Positions 17,494 through 26,176 are shown, counted from the first letter of the stretch. The stretch is DNA of 38,784 bases from Candidatus Amunia macphersoniae (GCA_016464795.1 JAEKNN010000024.1:1-38784); one strand, 5' to 3'. Program-made: numbers and translations. Notes: a model not told the origin generated them from the sequence alone.

Positions 17494-18792
17494 CTATTCG
17501 CGCGCTGTGACCGTACTCGCATCCGCGCCGCCCATGCCCAGGCGTGAGGTGCGCTCAGGCAAGGCGGTGCGGCCAACCCGCACCAGGGCCACCGCCCCGG
17601 CCGCCGCGGCCACGCTGACGCCCCCGGCTACGATCAGGTACAGCCAGGTCCCGAACCCGTCGCACAGCCAGCCAGTGAACAGGCCGCCGAGAGGAGCGGT
17701 GCCGAAGAAGACGTAGCCGTACAGGGAGAGAACCCGTCCGCGGAGGCGATCGGGCACCACCATCTGCAAGGAGGAGTTGCTCTGCGACCCGTAGAGGGAG
17801 AAGGTGAAGCCGGTCACCACCAGCAGCACGCACGCCAGCCACACGCTGGTCACCGGGGCGAGCAAGAGCAGGGAGGCGCCGAACCCCAGTGCGCCGACGA
17901 GCATGACCTTCAGGCTGGCACGCGACAGCGCCGCCGATGTCAGAGCGCCGACGAGGGCACCGCCGCCGAACGCGGCGCTGACGATGCCGAACACCTCGGG
18001 GCCGGACGCCAAGGTGTGCGCGGCGAGAACCGGCAGGAGAACGTTGAAGTTGATCGCCAGAGTGGAGATGACCAGCATCAGCCCCAGCACCAGACGCACG
18101 CTCGGGGTCCGCCACGCGTAGGCCAGCCCTTCTCCGACACCGCGCAGCAGCGTCGGCCTGACGTCGCCGTGGTCGACGGGATGCAACTCGCTGTCACGCA
18201 TCATCACCAGGGCGGCGATCACCGCGATGTAGCTGATGGCGTTGAGCAGGAAGCAGATGCCCACGCCGGTGGTGGCGATGAGCAGACCGGCGACGGCGGG
18301 CCCGAACACACGCGAGGCGTTGAAGAGGCTCGAGTTCAGCGCGATCGCGTTGGGTAGCTCGGCTCGACCCACCATCTGGATGGTGAACGCCTGGCGGACC
18401 GGGGTGTCGAGGATCAGCACCGCGCCAGAGGCCGCCGCCAGCAGGAAGACCTCCCACACCTGCGCGCTGTGGGTGAGCGCCAGCCCGGCCAGGGCGGCGG
18501 CAACCAGCATCGATGCCGACTGGGTGAACACCAGCGCCCGGCGCCCGTTGAGCCGGTCGGCCAGAGAGCCCCCAAAGAGACCGCCGAGGGCATACGGTCC
18601 GAACTGGCACAAGGCCAGCGCGCCCACGGCAAAGGCCGACCCGTGGGTCAGCTCGATGATGAACCAGGCCTGGGCGATGTTCTGCATCCAGGTGCCGGTC
18701 AGCGAGACCACCTGGCCGCCGAAGTACAGACGGTAGTTGCGGTGGCGATTCAGCGACGCGAAGGTGCGCGACGACGCGGAGGCGATGGTCAT
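17494..18792 (-). CDS. MFS transporter (MFS_3/enterobactin-exporter type)
   Basis: 432 aa from ATG 18792, 4 nt after the MarR stop. About twelve hydrophobic helices are visible; the N-terminus FASLNRHRNYRLYFGGQVVSLTG and WMQNIAQAW are typical of MFS_3 efflux proteins. The conserved loop GSLADRLNGRR lies between helices 2 and 3, with DRLRGRVLSLYGYVFFGTAPLGG at the second half. Export of a drug or toxic compound sensed by the MarR protein is the usual arrangement. The substrate cannot be deduced. Confidence 0.85.
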   Translation of the reverse strand: MTIASASSRTFASLNRHRNYRLYFGGQVVSLTGTWMQNIAQAWFIIELTHGSAFAVGALALCQFGPYALGGLFGGSLADRLNGRRALVFTQSASMLVAAALAGLALTHSAQVWEVFLLAAASGAVLILDTPVRQAFTIQMVGRAELPNAIALNSSLFNASRVFGPAVAGLLIATTGVGICFLLNAISYIAVIAALVMMRDSELHPVDHGDVRPTLLRGVGEGLAYAWRTPSVRLVLGLMLVISTLAINFNVLLPVLAAHTLASGPEVFGIVSAAFGGGALVGALTSAALSRASLKVMLVGALGFGASLLLLAPVTSVWLACVLLVVTGFTFSLYGSQSNSSLQMVVPDRLRGRVLSLYGYVFFGTAPLGGLFTGWLCDGFGTWLYLIVAGGVSVAAAAGAVALVRVGRTALPERTSRLGMGGADASTVTARE

Positions 18793-18796
18793 GCGC

Positions 18797-19279
18797 TCAT
18801 CGCTCCACCAGCGCCTGCAGCCCCTCGATGGCCGCGTCGATGGCGCGCATCTGGTCCTCAGGGAGGTCGCGGAGCCGTGCGGCCAGCCAGGCGGTTCGGC
18901 GCGAACGGACGGCGCGCAAGACCCGCTGACCCTCGCCGGTGCAGGTGAGGCCGACGCGGCGGCGGTCGCCCCCGCCACTGCGGGTGCGGGTCACCAGGCC
19001 CGACGCCTCCAGCCTGTCGATGTGGTTCGACACCGACGGCGCCGACGTGCCCTCGCGCGCGGCCAGCTCCGCGACACCGACCCCAGGGGTGCCGGCGATG
19101 GAGGCGAGCAGCGACACCTGGCTGCCGCCGATGCCCATGGCGTGCAGCTCTCGACGCAGATGCCTGTTCAGATGGAGCAGGACGGGGCGGAGGCGGTTGG
19201 CCAGCGCCACCGGGTCGAGCGCGGGCGCTATCACCCCTGTTGCGGGTCGGGTCCTCTCGATCACCGCTTCGTCCCCCAC
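18797..19279 (-). CDS. MarR-family transcriptional regulator
   Basis: 160 aa from GTG 19279. The winged-helix part reads MGIGGSQVSLLASI, VAELAAREGTSAPSVSNHID (recognition helix), RLEASGLVTRTRSGGGDRRR (wing, with the DxRxx signature) and a C-terminal dimer helix. The gene is first in a four-gene operon. Its promoter has a perfect TATAAT six bases before the start codon, overlapped by an inverted repeat, so autorepression of regulator and efflux genes is likely. The inducing ligand is unknown. Confidence 0.88.
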   Translation of the reverse strand: MGDEAVIERTRPATGVIAPALDPVALANRLRPVLLHLNRHLRRELHAMGIGGSQVSLLASIAGTPGVGVAELAAREGTSAPSVSNHIDRLEASGLVTRTRSGGGDRRRVGLTCTGEGQRVLRAVRSRRTAWLAARLRDLPEDQMRAIDAAIEGLQALVER

Positions 19280-19285
19280 CCCTTG

Positions 19286-19304
19286 ATTATAGAGGCTAAC
19301 TATA
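19286..19304 (-). promoter_or_regulatory. Leaderless promoter and putative MarR operator
   Basis: TATAAT (19286-19291, minus strand) lies 6 nt before GTG 19279. An inverted repeat TATAG-N7-CTATA (19288-19304) overlaps the -10 box and the spacer, the usual place for a MarR dimer. The site may also affect the divergent GH5 gene. Confidence 0.55.
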
Positions 19305-19347
19305 TGTCTCAGTGCTCAGCGACGCTCTTCGGTGCGACCATGCGGAC

Positions 19348-20790
19348 GTGAACCGCGTGGTGAGGCGCCGGCGGCGGCGCGGTGAGACGGCGCGCGGTCC
19401 TCGCGGCGCCCTGGCCGTGCTCTTCTCCGTGGTGGCGTCCTTGCTGTGGTTCGAGATGCCCGCCAACGCCCTGACCACCAGCGTTGGTGCGGCTCACCGC
19501 CCGGCCGCGCGGTGGGACCTGCCCTGGTTGTCGGTGCGCGGCCGGCACATGGTCGATGAGGCAGGGAGGACGGTCCTGCTCCGCGGGTTCAACACCTCGA
19601 CACTGCTCGAGCCGTCGGTGTCTCGCGCGCCCCTCGATCTGGAGGACGCCGCAATCATGGAGGGCAACGGGTTCGATGTCGTACGCCTCGCCCTCTCCTG
19701 GGGGCGGCTGGAACCGCAGCGGGGACACTGGGATCAGGGGTACCTCCGTGCCATCGCCGACAAGGTCCAGCTGCTCAACAGCCACCACCTCTACGTCGTG
19801 CTCGACATGCATTTCCTCGACTGGAGCTCGCAGTTGGGGGGATCCGGCGCGCCCGACTGGGCCACGCTCGGCGGGGTCCCCAACCTCCACCTGCCGGCGT
19901 TGGGCGACTGGCAGCGACATCTCTCGCCCGCGGTGAACGCGGCCACCACCTACTTCTGGGTGTCACCCGACTGGCAGGCCGACTTCATGCAGACGTGGCA
20001 GCTGCTGGCGCAGCGTTTTAGCGGCGACAGCGGGGTGGCGGGGTACGACCTCTACAACGAGCCGCACGCGCTCCCGCTGCCCCCGATCCGCTTCGAGCGC
20101 GACTTCATGTGGCCGCTGTACGCGCGCACCATCGACGCCATCGCGGCTGTCGACGCCAACCACATGTTCATCGTCGAGGGCCAGCTGCTGTCCGATTTCG
20201 GCACCACCATCGTGCCCCTGCGGGCGCCCAACCTGGTCTATTCGCCGCACGAGTACACGGGCTCGCTGGTGCCGCCGACCTTCGACGGCAACGCCGAGCC
20301 CCTCGACAGCCATGTGCGGCAGGTGAGCAGCGAGGCGTCGCGGGTGCCGGGCGCACTCTGGATCGGCGAGTGGGGGATGGGCGCGACGCAGGCACAGTCG
20401 GACACCTGGATCGACGACGCGCTGCACGCCTTCGACGACGCCGGCGCCGGCTGGGCGTGGTGGCAGTGGCGCGAGGACTCGGCGTGGGGGATTCGCGATT
20501 CCGCCGGGCGCACCAACGCCAACACCCTCAGCCACTTGGCCCGACCCTATATGGCGGCGGCGCCCGCGGGCGTCTCCGCATCCACGACGAAGGTGTCCGG
20601 AGGTGCTCTGACGCTGACGGTCGACAGGTCGTACCGGGGGGCGGAGATCGAGATCGCCTACCCCGCGGCGCAGCGGACGCCGCAGGTGAGCTCCAGCTGC
20701 GGCGGTGAGTCCAGCCGCTGGGATCCCACCACGGCGCGGCTGGTGGTCGCTGCGGAGGCGATGGGGATCTGCAGCATCACCGTTATCTAA
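19348..20790 (+). CDS. Secreted glycoside hydrolase family 5 (endoglycoceramidase/cellulase-like)
   Basis: 480 aa from GTG 19348 (GTG 19312 is the longer alternative). The N-terminus has an Arg-rich start, a hydrophobic helix (LAVLFSVVASLLW) and an ANALT cleavage-like site, so it is exported. The GH5 barrel shows RTVLLRGFNTS, FDVVRLALSWGRLEP, YVVLDMHF, GYDLYNEPHA (acid/base Glu), YSPHEYTG and ALWIGEWGMG (nucleophile Glu). This pattern resembles the endoglycoceramidase-type subfamily, which cuts glycolipids, more than plain cellulases. A beta-rich tail (about 400-480) ends with two Cys. The gene is divergent from the MarR operon. Confidence 0.85.
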   Translation: MNRVVRRRRRRGETARGPRGALAVLFSVVASLLWFEMPANALTTSVGAAHRPAARWDLPWLSVRGRHMVDEAGRTVLLRGFNTSTLLEPSVSRAPLDLEDAAIMEGNGFDVVRLALSWGRLEPQRGHWDQGYLRAIADKVQLLNSHHLYVVLDMHFLDWSSQLGGSGAPDWATLGGVPNLHLPALGDWQRHLSPAVNAATTYFWVSPDWQADFMQTWQLLAQRFSGDSGVAGYDLYNEPHALPLPPIRFERDFMWPLYARTIDAIAAVDANHMFIVEGQLLSDFGTTIVPLRAPNLVYSPHEYTGSLVPPTFDGNAEPLDSHVRQVSSEASRVPGALWIGEWGMGATQAQSDTWIDDALHAFDDAGAGWAWWQWREDSAWGIRDSAGRTNANTLSHLARPYMAAAPAGVSASTTKVSGGALTLTVDRSYRGAEIEIAYPAAQRTPQVSSSCGGESSRWDPTTARLVVAAEAMGICSITVI

Positions 20791-21005
20791 CCGGGGAGGG
20801 GCAGATCCCCTCCCCCTGAGACCGGCCGCTGGCTGTCGACATCGTCCGCTCTCGCCCCACCCCTCGGCGCGACTCCGCGCCGGCCTTCTAACCGGGGAGG
20901 GGCAGATCCCCTCCCCCTGAGACCGGCCGCTGTCTGTCGACATCGTCCGCTCTCGCCCCACCCCTCCGCGCGACTCCGCGCCGGCCTTTTCAACCGGGGA
21001 GGGGC
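20791..21005. repeat. 101-bp tandem repeat, two full copies and a 12-nt third start
   Basis: Unit 1 runs 20791-20891, unit 2 20892-20993, and the first 12 nt recur at 20994. Only a few bases differ between the units. Each unit opens with the hairpin GGGGAGGGG, 5-nt loop, CCCCTCCCC (first copy 20793-20815) and ends with a second hairpin around GCGCG-ACTC-CGCGC. It fills the space between two convergent genes, so bidirectional termination is the likely job, though T-runs are short. Confidence 0.85.
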
Positions 21006-21012
21006 TGGCTGG

Positions 21013-21336
21013 CTAGCGGCGGCGGAGCGCGTCGGCGAGCGCCACTCCGCTGAGGGCGGCAGCCGCGAACACCCTGGGGCTGGCGATCTTGTGGCGCAGG
21101 TGCACGGCGAGCATCGCGCCGTTGGCGGCGGCGACCACACCGGCGAGCGCCAGCGTGGCAGCTCCCGGGCGCCGCCTTTGCGCTGTCGAGCTCGCGGCGA
21201 GGGCAAGCCACAGCGCTCCGAAGCCGGCGCTGCCGAGCGCCCGCCCGCGAGCCTGGCGAAACATCTGCGGTCGTTGGGCGAGAAAGACGGCGGTGTCGGC
21301 GGCGCCGGCGACTGCGGCGCCGTTGGTCAGCTGCAT
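21013..21336 (-). CDS. Small hydrophobic membrane protein, unknown function
   Basis: 107 aa from ATG 21336. It has three or four hydrophobic stretches (for example GSAGFGALWLALAASS, ATLALAGVVAAANGAMLAV and VFAAAALSGVALADAL) and an Arg-rich end. I do not recognise the family. It follows the PIG-L deacetylase with a 13-nt gap and is probably co-transcribed. Confidence 0.6.
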   Translation of the reverse strand: MQLTNGAAVAGAADTAVFLAQRPQMFRQARGRALGSAGFGALWLALAASSTAQRRRPGAATLALAGVVAAANGAMLAVHLRHKIASPRVFAAAALSGVALADALRRR

Positions 21337-21349
21337 GGCAATCTCCTGA

Positions 21350-22072
21350 TCAGCCGGTTGGCACCTGCAGGAAGGTTTCGGCGCTGCGACCTTCACCGAG
21401 GCCCTTCTGCTCGGCGTTCATGCGGGCCCAGCCGCGGATGCGCTCCGAAAGGTCTTCCCAGTTGTCGTACTGGCTGGCGTGACACTTCAACGCCGCCAGC
21501 TTGTTCTCCAGTGTGTCGGTGATGTCCACCACGGTGTCCCCATTGGCCATTGCCATCAGGTACACCTCGGCCACCGTGTGCGGCTCCAGGCCCTCCTTCT
21601 CCAGGAGGTCCATGTGCGCGAACGGGTTGCGCGAGTCGGGATACACCGCGCTCAGCGCTGCCTCACCGGCGGCCAGGTGGTCGGGGTGGCTGGCGAAGAT
21701 GCGCTGGTAGTTCCGCTCCGGCGACTGCGTCACCACCCGCTGCGGCTTGCGCTGCCGGATCACTCTGGTGATGTCGCGTCGCAGCTCGATGGTGGGCTGG
21801 ACGCGGCCGTCGGCATGGCCGAGGAAGGCGATGTCGGTGACGCCGACCGCGGCGGCGGCGGCTGTCTGCTCCTCGCGGCGAAGGCGGGCCATCTCGGTGC
21901 GGCTGATCGAACGGTCCGAACCGCCGGCGTCTCCGTCGGTGACTATGCAGTACGACACCTGGCGACCCTCCGCGGTCCAGCGCGCCGTGCTGCCGGCGCA
22001 TCCGAAGTCGCAGTCGTCGGGATGCGCCACCACCACCAGGATGGGATCGGCGCTGTCGGCGTTCTCGGTCAC
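21350..22072 (-). CDS. PIG-L/LmbE family deacetylase (MshB/Mca-like)
   Basis: 240 aa from GTG 22072, which follows TACCAT (22081-22086) by 8 nt. Zinc-site motifs: VVVAHPDDCDFGCAGS (AHPDD) and SHPDHLAAGEAAL (HPDH), with IVTDGDAGGSD and FLGHADGRVQ between. The family removes acetyl groups from GlcNAc-type substrates. In mycothiol-making bacteria MshB and Mca are members, and MshC is encoded at 29125 here, but this could equally act on another N-acetyl sugar. MshB is usually nearer 300 aa, so this is a shorter paralogue. Confidence 0.85.
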   Translation of the reverse strand: MTENADSADPILVVVAHPDDCDFGCAGSTARWTAEGRQVSYCIVTDGDAGGSDRSISRTEMARLRREEQTAAAAAVGVTDIAFLGHADGRVQPTIELRRDITRVIRQRKPQRVVTQSPERNYQRIFASHPDHLAAGEAALSAVYPDSRNPFAHMDLLEKEGLEPHTVAEVYLMAMANGDTVVDITDTLENKLAALKCHASQYDNWEDLSERIRGWARMNAEQKGLGEGRSAETFLQVPTG

Positions 22073-22204
22073 GAGGCCCGATGGTAGCCGTTGCAGGGGC
22101 GGCCACCATCGCTCCGGTCGCTGTCCTCGCGGGCGCCGCCAAGCCAACCACTTTGTCTTCTTGCTGCTGCGTATGCTCCCTTCGCGACGGTGCCCGCCCC
22201 ACAG

Positions 22205-22216
22205 TACAGTCGGGGG
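22205..22216 (+). promoter_or_regulatory. -10 box for a leaderless start
   Basis: TACAGT at 22205-22210, then 6 nt, then GTG 22217. It is divergent from the TACCAT box of the PIG-L gene (22081-22086, minus strand). Confidence 0.55.
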
Positions 22217-22636
22217 GTGATCGTCGAGGCGGTCGGGTGGAGGCGGTCGGGGTGGTGCTGTGCGCTGGGGCTGGCGCTGGCGCTGTTCCTCGCAGCCTGC
22301 GACGACGTGGACAACGCCGCCTTCGACTCCGCCTACCACTCGATGACCGCCAGCCAGGTGACCGTTCGGGCCACCGTCACCGTGCTGCTGCCGGACACGC
22401 CGGCTGGCGTGGACGGGCCGCACCAGCGGTTCAACATCACCGTCGACGGAGTTACCGTCGAGATCGACCACAACCTGGGGCTCGCCCAGCGGGTGCCGGT
22501 GGGGGTGGCCGACACAGTGGTCGTCCACGGCCAGTTCGAACCCGACCCCGGCCACCCCGTCATCCACTACACCCACCACGCGACCGGCCGCCACGAGGGA
22601 GGCTACATCGAGCTGAACGGATCGCGGTACCAGTGA
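22217..22636 (+). CDS. DUF3465-domain lipoprotein
   Basis: 139 aa from GTG 22217. The N-terminus is a lipoprotein signal: WRRSGW, a hydrophobic run and the lipobox ALFLAAC. The mature part matches DUF3465: VTVRATVTVLLPDTPAGVDG, HQRFNITVDG, IDHNLGLAQRVPV, VVVHGQFEPDPGHPVIHYTHH, ATGRHEGGYIELNGSRYQ. These HQRF, HN, THH and GRHxGG positions look like a conserved His-rich site. DUF3465 proteins are mostly known from Gram-negative bacteria; function is unknown, with an OB-fold-like nuclease resemblance suggested by the pattern. Confidence 0.75.
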   Translation: MIVEAVGWRRSGWCCALGLALALFLAACDDVDNAAFDSAYHSMTASQVTVRATVTVLLPDTPAGVDGPHQRFNITVDGVTVEIDHNLGLAQRVPVGVADTVVVHGQFEPDPGHPVIHYTHHATGRHEGGYIELNGSRYQ

Positions 22637-22663
22637 TGCCTCCGCGGCGTACCGTTGACACTG

Positions 22664-23599
22664 ATGCGCATTCCCACCCGTGCCGATCTGGCGTCGCTGC
22701 TGCGCAGCCCCCTGCCCGTGCCCAGCCGCGGCCTGCCCATCACCGACACCGCGCCCGACCCCGGCCTTTTCGGTCCCGGCTCGGTGACCTGGCGGGTGAT
22801 GGCCGAACCACTGCTGATGCTCGGTGCCGGACGCGCCTTGCTGATGCAGGCCGCTCATCCACTGGTTGCCGAGGGTGCCATCGAGCACAGCACCTATGCC
22901 TCGGACCCGTTCGGCCGCTTCGAACGGACGGTGGAGTGGGTGACAGTGGTCTGCTTCGGCACCACCGCTGAGGCCCGGCGGGTGTCGCGCCACGTCAATC
23001 GCCTGCACGGTGAGGTGCGGGGAAGCCTGGCTCGCGGGCACGGCAACACGCGCGTCCGCGCTCGCACCGCATACAGCGGCAAGGACGCTGGCCTGCTGCT
23101 CTGGGTGCACGCGACCTTCGTCGACACCATGCTCGCCTCCCACGATGCCTTCGTCGGCGGCCTCTCCGCAGCCGATGCCGACAGGTTCGTGCGCGAGTGG
23201 CACGCCGTCGCCGCGCTGATGGGCGTGCCTGCGTCGATGCTGTGGTCGGACCGCGCCGCGCTGAGCGCCTACGTCGAGGAGCAGGTACGCAGCGGTCTGG
23301 TCCTGCCCGGTGCGGGATCCCGGCTGGTGGCGCAGACCATCCTGAACCCTCCGCTGTCCTCGGCGCGGCTGCGCCCGGCGTTCGCGGCGCTCAACTTCAC
23401 CACTGTGGGACTGCTGCCGGCGGCGGTGAGGCGTGGCTACGACATCGGCTGGACGCCGGCCCACAGCGCCGCACACGCGGCCATCCGTCTGTCGGTGCGA
23501 CGGATGCGCCCCACCCTGCCGGCGAGGATGCGAACGTCGCCTGTGTACGACAGGGCGATGGACCGCACCCTGGGACGGCTCCGCGCGGAGAGTGCCTGA
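22664..23599 (+). CDS. Oxygenase MpaB/latex-clearing-protein family (DUF2236)
   Basis: 311 aa from ATG 22664, with TACCGT 8 nt before the start. Family motifs: VMAEPLLMLGAGRALLMQAAHPLVAEGAIEHS (the AHP region), DPFGRFERT, TAYSGKDAGLLLWVHATFVDTML (the heme-ligand-like His region) and a helical C-terminus. Members bind heme or iron and include latex-clearing proteins and the mycophenolic acid oxygenase MpaB. Most bacterial members are uncharacterised. Confidence 0.8.
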   Translation: MRIPTRADLASLLRSPLPVPSRGLPITDTAPDPGLFGPGSVTWRVMAEPLLMLGAGRALLMQAAHPLVAEGAIEHSTYASDPFGRFERTVEWVTVVCFGTTAEARRVSRHVNRLHGEVRGSLARGHGNTRVRARTAYSGKDAGLLLWVHATFVDTMLASHDAFVGGLSAADADRFVREWHAVAALMGVPASMLWSDRAALSAYVEEQVRSGLVLPGAGSRLVAQTILNPPLSSARLRPAFAALNFTTVGLLPAAVRRGYDIGWTPAHSAAHAAIRLSVRRMRPTLPARMRTSPVYDRAMDRTLGRLRAESA

Positions 23600-23754
23600 G
23601 CGACGATCACTGCGCTGCGGATCCGTAACAAAGCGTATTCATTGGTTCAGCGCCTCGTGGGTGTGCTACTGTGAAACGTGATAGCTGAGATGTAATGCAT
23701 GCTCGGCTTGGAGGGTCCACGCCTCGCCCGGGGCCCTCTCACAAGGAGGAGACC

Positions 23755-24228
23755 ATGGACCCGATCGAGGTTCGCGAGGAACGAGTCGCCGCTGGAACCA
23801 GCGTTCCGCAGGGCGGAGTGGTCCCACAGCCGGTGGCGCCGTACGCGGCCGCCGCACCCGTCGCAGCGGCCCCAGCGGCCGGCAGCGCTGTCTACAGCAG
23901 CCGCACAGGTGTCTACCCGGTGGGCTATCGGGCCATCCAGACCGTCTGGCTGATCGCCGGCATCATCGACCTCCTGCTGGCCCTCGACTTCGTCTTCAGG
24001 GCCACCGGCGCCAACGACACCGGTTTTGCCAGGTTCATCTACGGGGTGGGCCGCCGTCTCGCAGCCCCCTTCGACGGCATCTTCAACACCACAGCTGTCG
24101 CCAATGGCAATTCGGTGTTCCGCTGGGCGGACCTGCTGGCCATTGCCATCTACTCGATTGCCGCTTGGATCGTCACCAAGCTGGTGAGGATCATGTCAAC
24201 GCCGCGCACGGGCACAACCCGCGTCTGA
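23755..24228 (+). CDS. YggT-like membrane protein with Ala/Pro-rich N-terminus
   Basis: 157 aa from ATG 23755, behind a near-perfect AAGGAGG site. Residues 1-60 are Ala/Pro-rich and probably unstructured. Two membrane helices follow (about 75-96 VWLIAGIIDLLLALDFVF and about 126-148 RWADLLAIAIYSIAAWIV) with a Phe/Arg-rich loop between, as in YggT-type proteins. It has an 80-nt or longer leader and its own terminator at 24248. Function is unknown. Confidence 0.65.
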   Translation: MDPIEVREERVAAGTSVPQGGVVPQPVAPYAAAAPVAAAPAAGSAVYSSRTGVYPVGYRAIQTVWLIAGIIDLLLALDFVFRATGANDTGFARFIYGVGRRLAAPFDGIFNTTAVANGNSVFRWADLLAIAIYSIAAWIVTKLVRIMSTPRTGTTRV

Positions 24229-24247
24229 GCAGGCCCAGCCCTTCCTG

Positions 24248-24285
24248 GAGAGGCCCGGTCCCTTCGGCCGGGCCTCTCTCTTTTT
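24248..24285 (+). terminator. Rho-independent terminator
   Basis: GAGAGGCCCGG (24248-24258), 9-nt loop, CCGGGCCTCTC (24268-24278), then TC and five T. The 11-bp stem is perfect. It ends the YggT-like transcript before the SDR gene. Confidence 0.9.
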
Positions 24286-24360
24286 GGCAGCAGCGATTTG
24301 ACGCCTCCGCCGCGGGTGCGCTCACAATCACACCCCTTCAGAGCCAACCGAGGTCATGGC

Positions 24361-25278
24361 ATGGACGAGACTGTCGTGGTCACTGGCGCGTCGACTGGCA
24401 TCGGCCGCACCACAGCCCTGCATCTGGACAGCCTTGGCCTGCGCGTCTTCGCGGGGGTCAGGCGTGACCAGGACGGCGAGGCCCTGCGTGACCAGGCCAC
24501 CAGCAGGCTGACCCCGATCCGGCTCGACGTCACCGACCAGCGTGATGTCGAGCGAGCCGCCGACATCGTCGGGCACGCGGCGGCGGATTCGCGCCTTGCC
24601 GGCATCGTCAACAACGCCGGCATCGCCGTGTCGGGTCCGGTCGAGTTCATCCCCCTGGACAGATGGCGGCAGCAGTTCGAGATCAACCTCTTCGGCATCG
24701 TCTCGATGGTGCAGGCGTTCATGCCTCTGCTCCGGGAGAGCAAGGGCCGGATCGTGAGCACCGGGTCGCTGGGGGGTCGCCTCTCGCAGCCCATGGTTGC
24801 ACCCTACTGCGCCAGCAAGCACGCGCTCGAAGCCCTCAGCGACTCGCTCCGAGTCGAGCTGCGACCGTGGGGCATCAGGGTGGCGCTGATCCAGCCGGGA
24901 GCTGTGAAGACGCCGATCTGGAACAAGGGCCTGGAGGCCGGCGAGGAGATGTTGCGCAGCGCGCCCGCTGAATTGCGCCAGCTCTATGGCGCCGCTGTGC
25001 AGATCGCCACCAAGATGGCAGTGCATGAGAACGAGACAGGCGTCGATCCGCTGGAGGTTGCGCGAGCCGTCGAGCACGCGCTCCTGGCGTCGCGCCCGCG
25101 CACCAGGTACCCGGTGGGACGTCAGGCCAAGCTGCTGATCCCCTTGACACGATTCATGCCCGACCGGCTCAAGGACGAGCTGCTGCTGCGCGTCGGTAAG
25201 TTGCCTCGCACCGCCGACGCCACCGGCATGCAGGGTGGCGGGGAGCGTGAGCACGGTCGCCGGCCGGTGCACGCCTGA
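24361..25278 (+). CDS. Short-chain dehydrogenase/reductase
   Basis: 305 aa from ATG 24361 (GAGG 9 nt upstream). Classical SDR: VVVTGASTGIGRTTA (TGxxxGIG), LDVTDQ, IVNNAGIAV (NNAG), STGSLGGRLS with the catalytic Ser, and YCASKHALE (YxxxK). The C-terminus extends about 50 aa beyond the core. Substrate unknown; the following lipase-like gene (5-nt gap) suggests lipid or steroid chemistry. Confidence 0.9.
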   Translation: MDETVVVTGASTGIGRTTALHLDSLGLRVFAGVRRDQDGEALRDQATSRLTPIRLDVTDQRDVERAADIVGHAAADSRLAGIVNNAGIAVSGPVEFIPLDRWRQQFEINLFGIVSMVQAFMPLLRESKGRIVSTGSLGGRLSQPMVAPYCASKHALEALSDSLRVELRPWGIRVALIQPGAVKTPIWNKGLEAGEEMLRSAPAELRQLYGAAVQIATKMAVHENETGVDPLEVARAVEHALLASRPRTRYPVGRQAKLLIPLTRFMPDRLKDELLLRVGKLPRTADATGMQGGGEREHGRRPVHA

Positions 25279-25283
25279 GGCCG

Positions 25284-26171
25284 GTGGACATGGCCGTCGC
25301 CAAACTTGACGGTGGGCTGCTGCGCCAGCGCCGGGGAACCTTCAGCGGGGTGCGCGGCGTCCCCATCGCCCACCGTGAGTGGTTGCCAGACGGCGACGCC
25401 CGCGGCACTGTGGTGATCGCCCATGGCGTCAACGAGCATGGTGGCCGCTACGCTCACGTCGCCGAGCGGCTGGTGCGCGATGGCTGGCTGGTCGCCGCCA
25501 TCGACCACCGCGGCCACGGCCTTTCAGGAGGCCGGAGAGCCGCCATCGAGCGCTTCGACGACTGGACCACCGATCTCGACAGCTACATCCGTCGCGTCCT
25601 GGTCGACGCGCCACGACCGCTGTTCCTGGTGGGCCACAGCCTGGGGGGCCTGATCGCCTCCGTGTACGCGTTGCGCAACCCCGAGGTGGTGGCGGGGTTG
25701 ATCCTCTCGTCCCCCAGCGTGATGCCACCTGCCGGGATGTCGCCGCGAACCGTCCGCGCTGGGCGGGTGCTGTCACGGGTGGCAGCCAACCTGCCGGTGG
25801 TGGCGCTGCGGCTCGACAGGGTCAGCAGGGATCCCGCGGTGGTGCGCGCCTACATGGACGACCCGCTGGTGCACAAGGGCAGGCTGCGCGCCCGCACCGG
25901 CGCCGAGGTGCTCGACGCCATCACCGAGGTGCAGCGCGACATCGGTACCCTGCGGATGCCGCTGCTGACCTTGCAGGGCACCGTCGACCAGCTCGTCGAT
26001 CCTCGTGCCGCGCCGTGGGTGGACGCCCACACGGGGTCAGCCGATCACACCCTGCACATCTACGAAGGTCTCTACCACGAGGTCTTCAACGAGCCCGAGC
26101 GCGACGCTGTCCTGGACGACGTCGCCGCCTGGCTGAAGGCTCACGCGGCCACGGTCGCCAAGGCGCCCTGA
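25284..26171 (+). CDS. Alpha/beta hydrolase, monoacylglycerol lipase-like
   Basis: 295 aa from GTG 25284 (ATG 25290 is possible). VIAHGVNEHGGRYAHVAERL (oxyanion region with HG), FLVGHSLGGLIASVYAL (GHSLGG, nucleophile Ser), LQGTVDQLVDP (Asp) and GLYHEVFNEPER (His) match Hydrolase_4 monoglyceride lipases such as mycobacterial Rv0183. It follows the SDR closely and ends 5 nt from a convergent gene. Confidence 0.88.
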   Translation: MDMAVAKLDGGLLRQRRGTFSGVRGVPIAHREWLPDGDARGTVVIAHGVNEHGGRYAHVAERLVRDGWLVAAIDHRGHGLSGGRRAAIERFDDWTTDLDSYIRRVLVDAPRPLFLVGHSLGGLIASVYALRNPEVVAGLILSSPSVMPPAGMSPRTVRAGRVLSRVAANLPVVALRLDRVSRDPAVVRAYMDDPLVHKGRLRARTGAEVLDAITEVQRDIGTLRMPLLTLQGTVDQLVDPRAAPWVDAHTGSADHTLHIYEGLYHEVFNEPERDAVLDDVAAWLKAHAATVAKAP

Positions 26172-26176
26172 TCGAC

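Noticed and set aside
20791..21005. CRISPR array
   Set aside because: Units are 101 bp, adjacent and wholly alike; there are no variable spacers.
21350..23476. 708-aa minus-strand frame through the DUF3465 and MpaB genes
   Set aside because: Only its last 240 codons are the PIG-L gene; the rest is antisense to two well-supported plus-strand genes.
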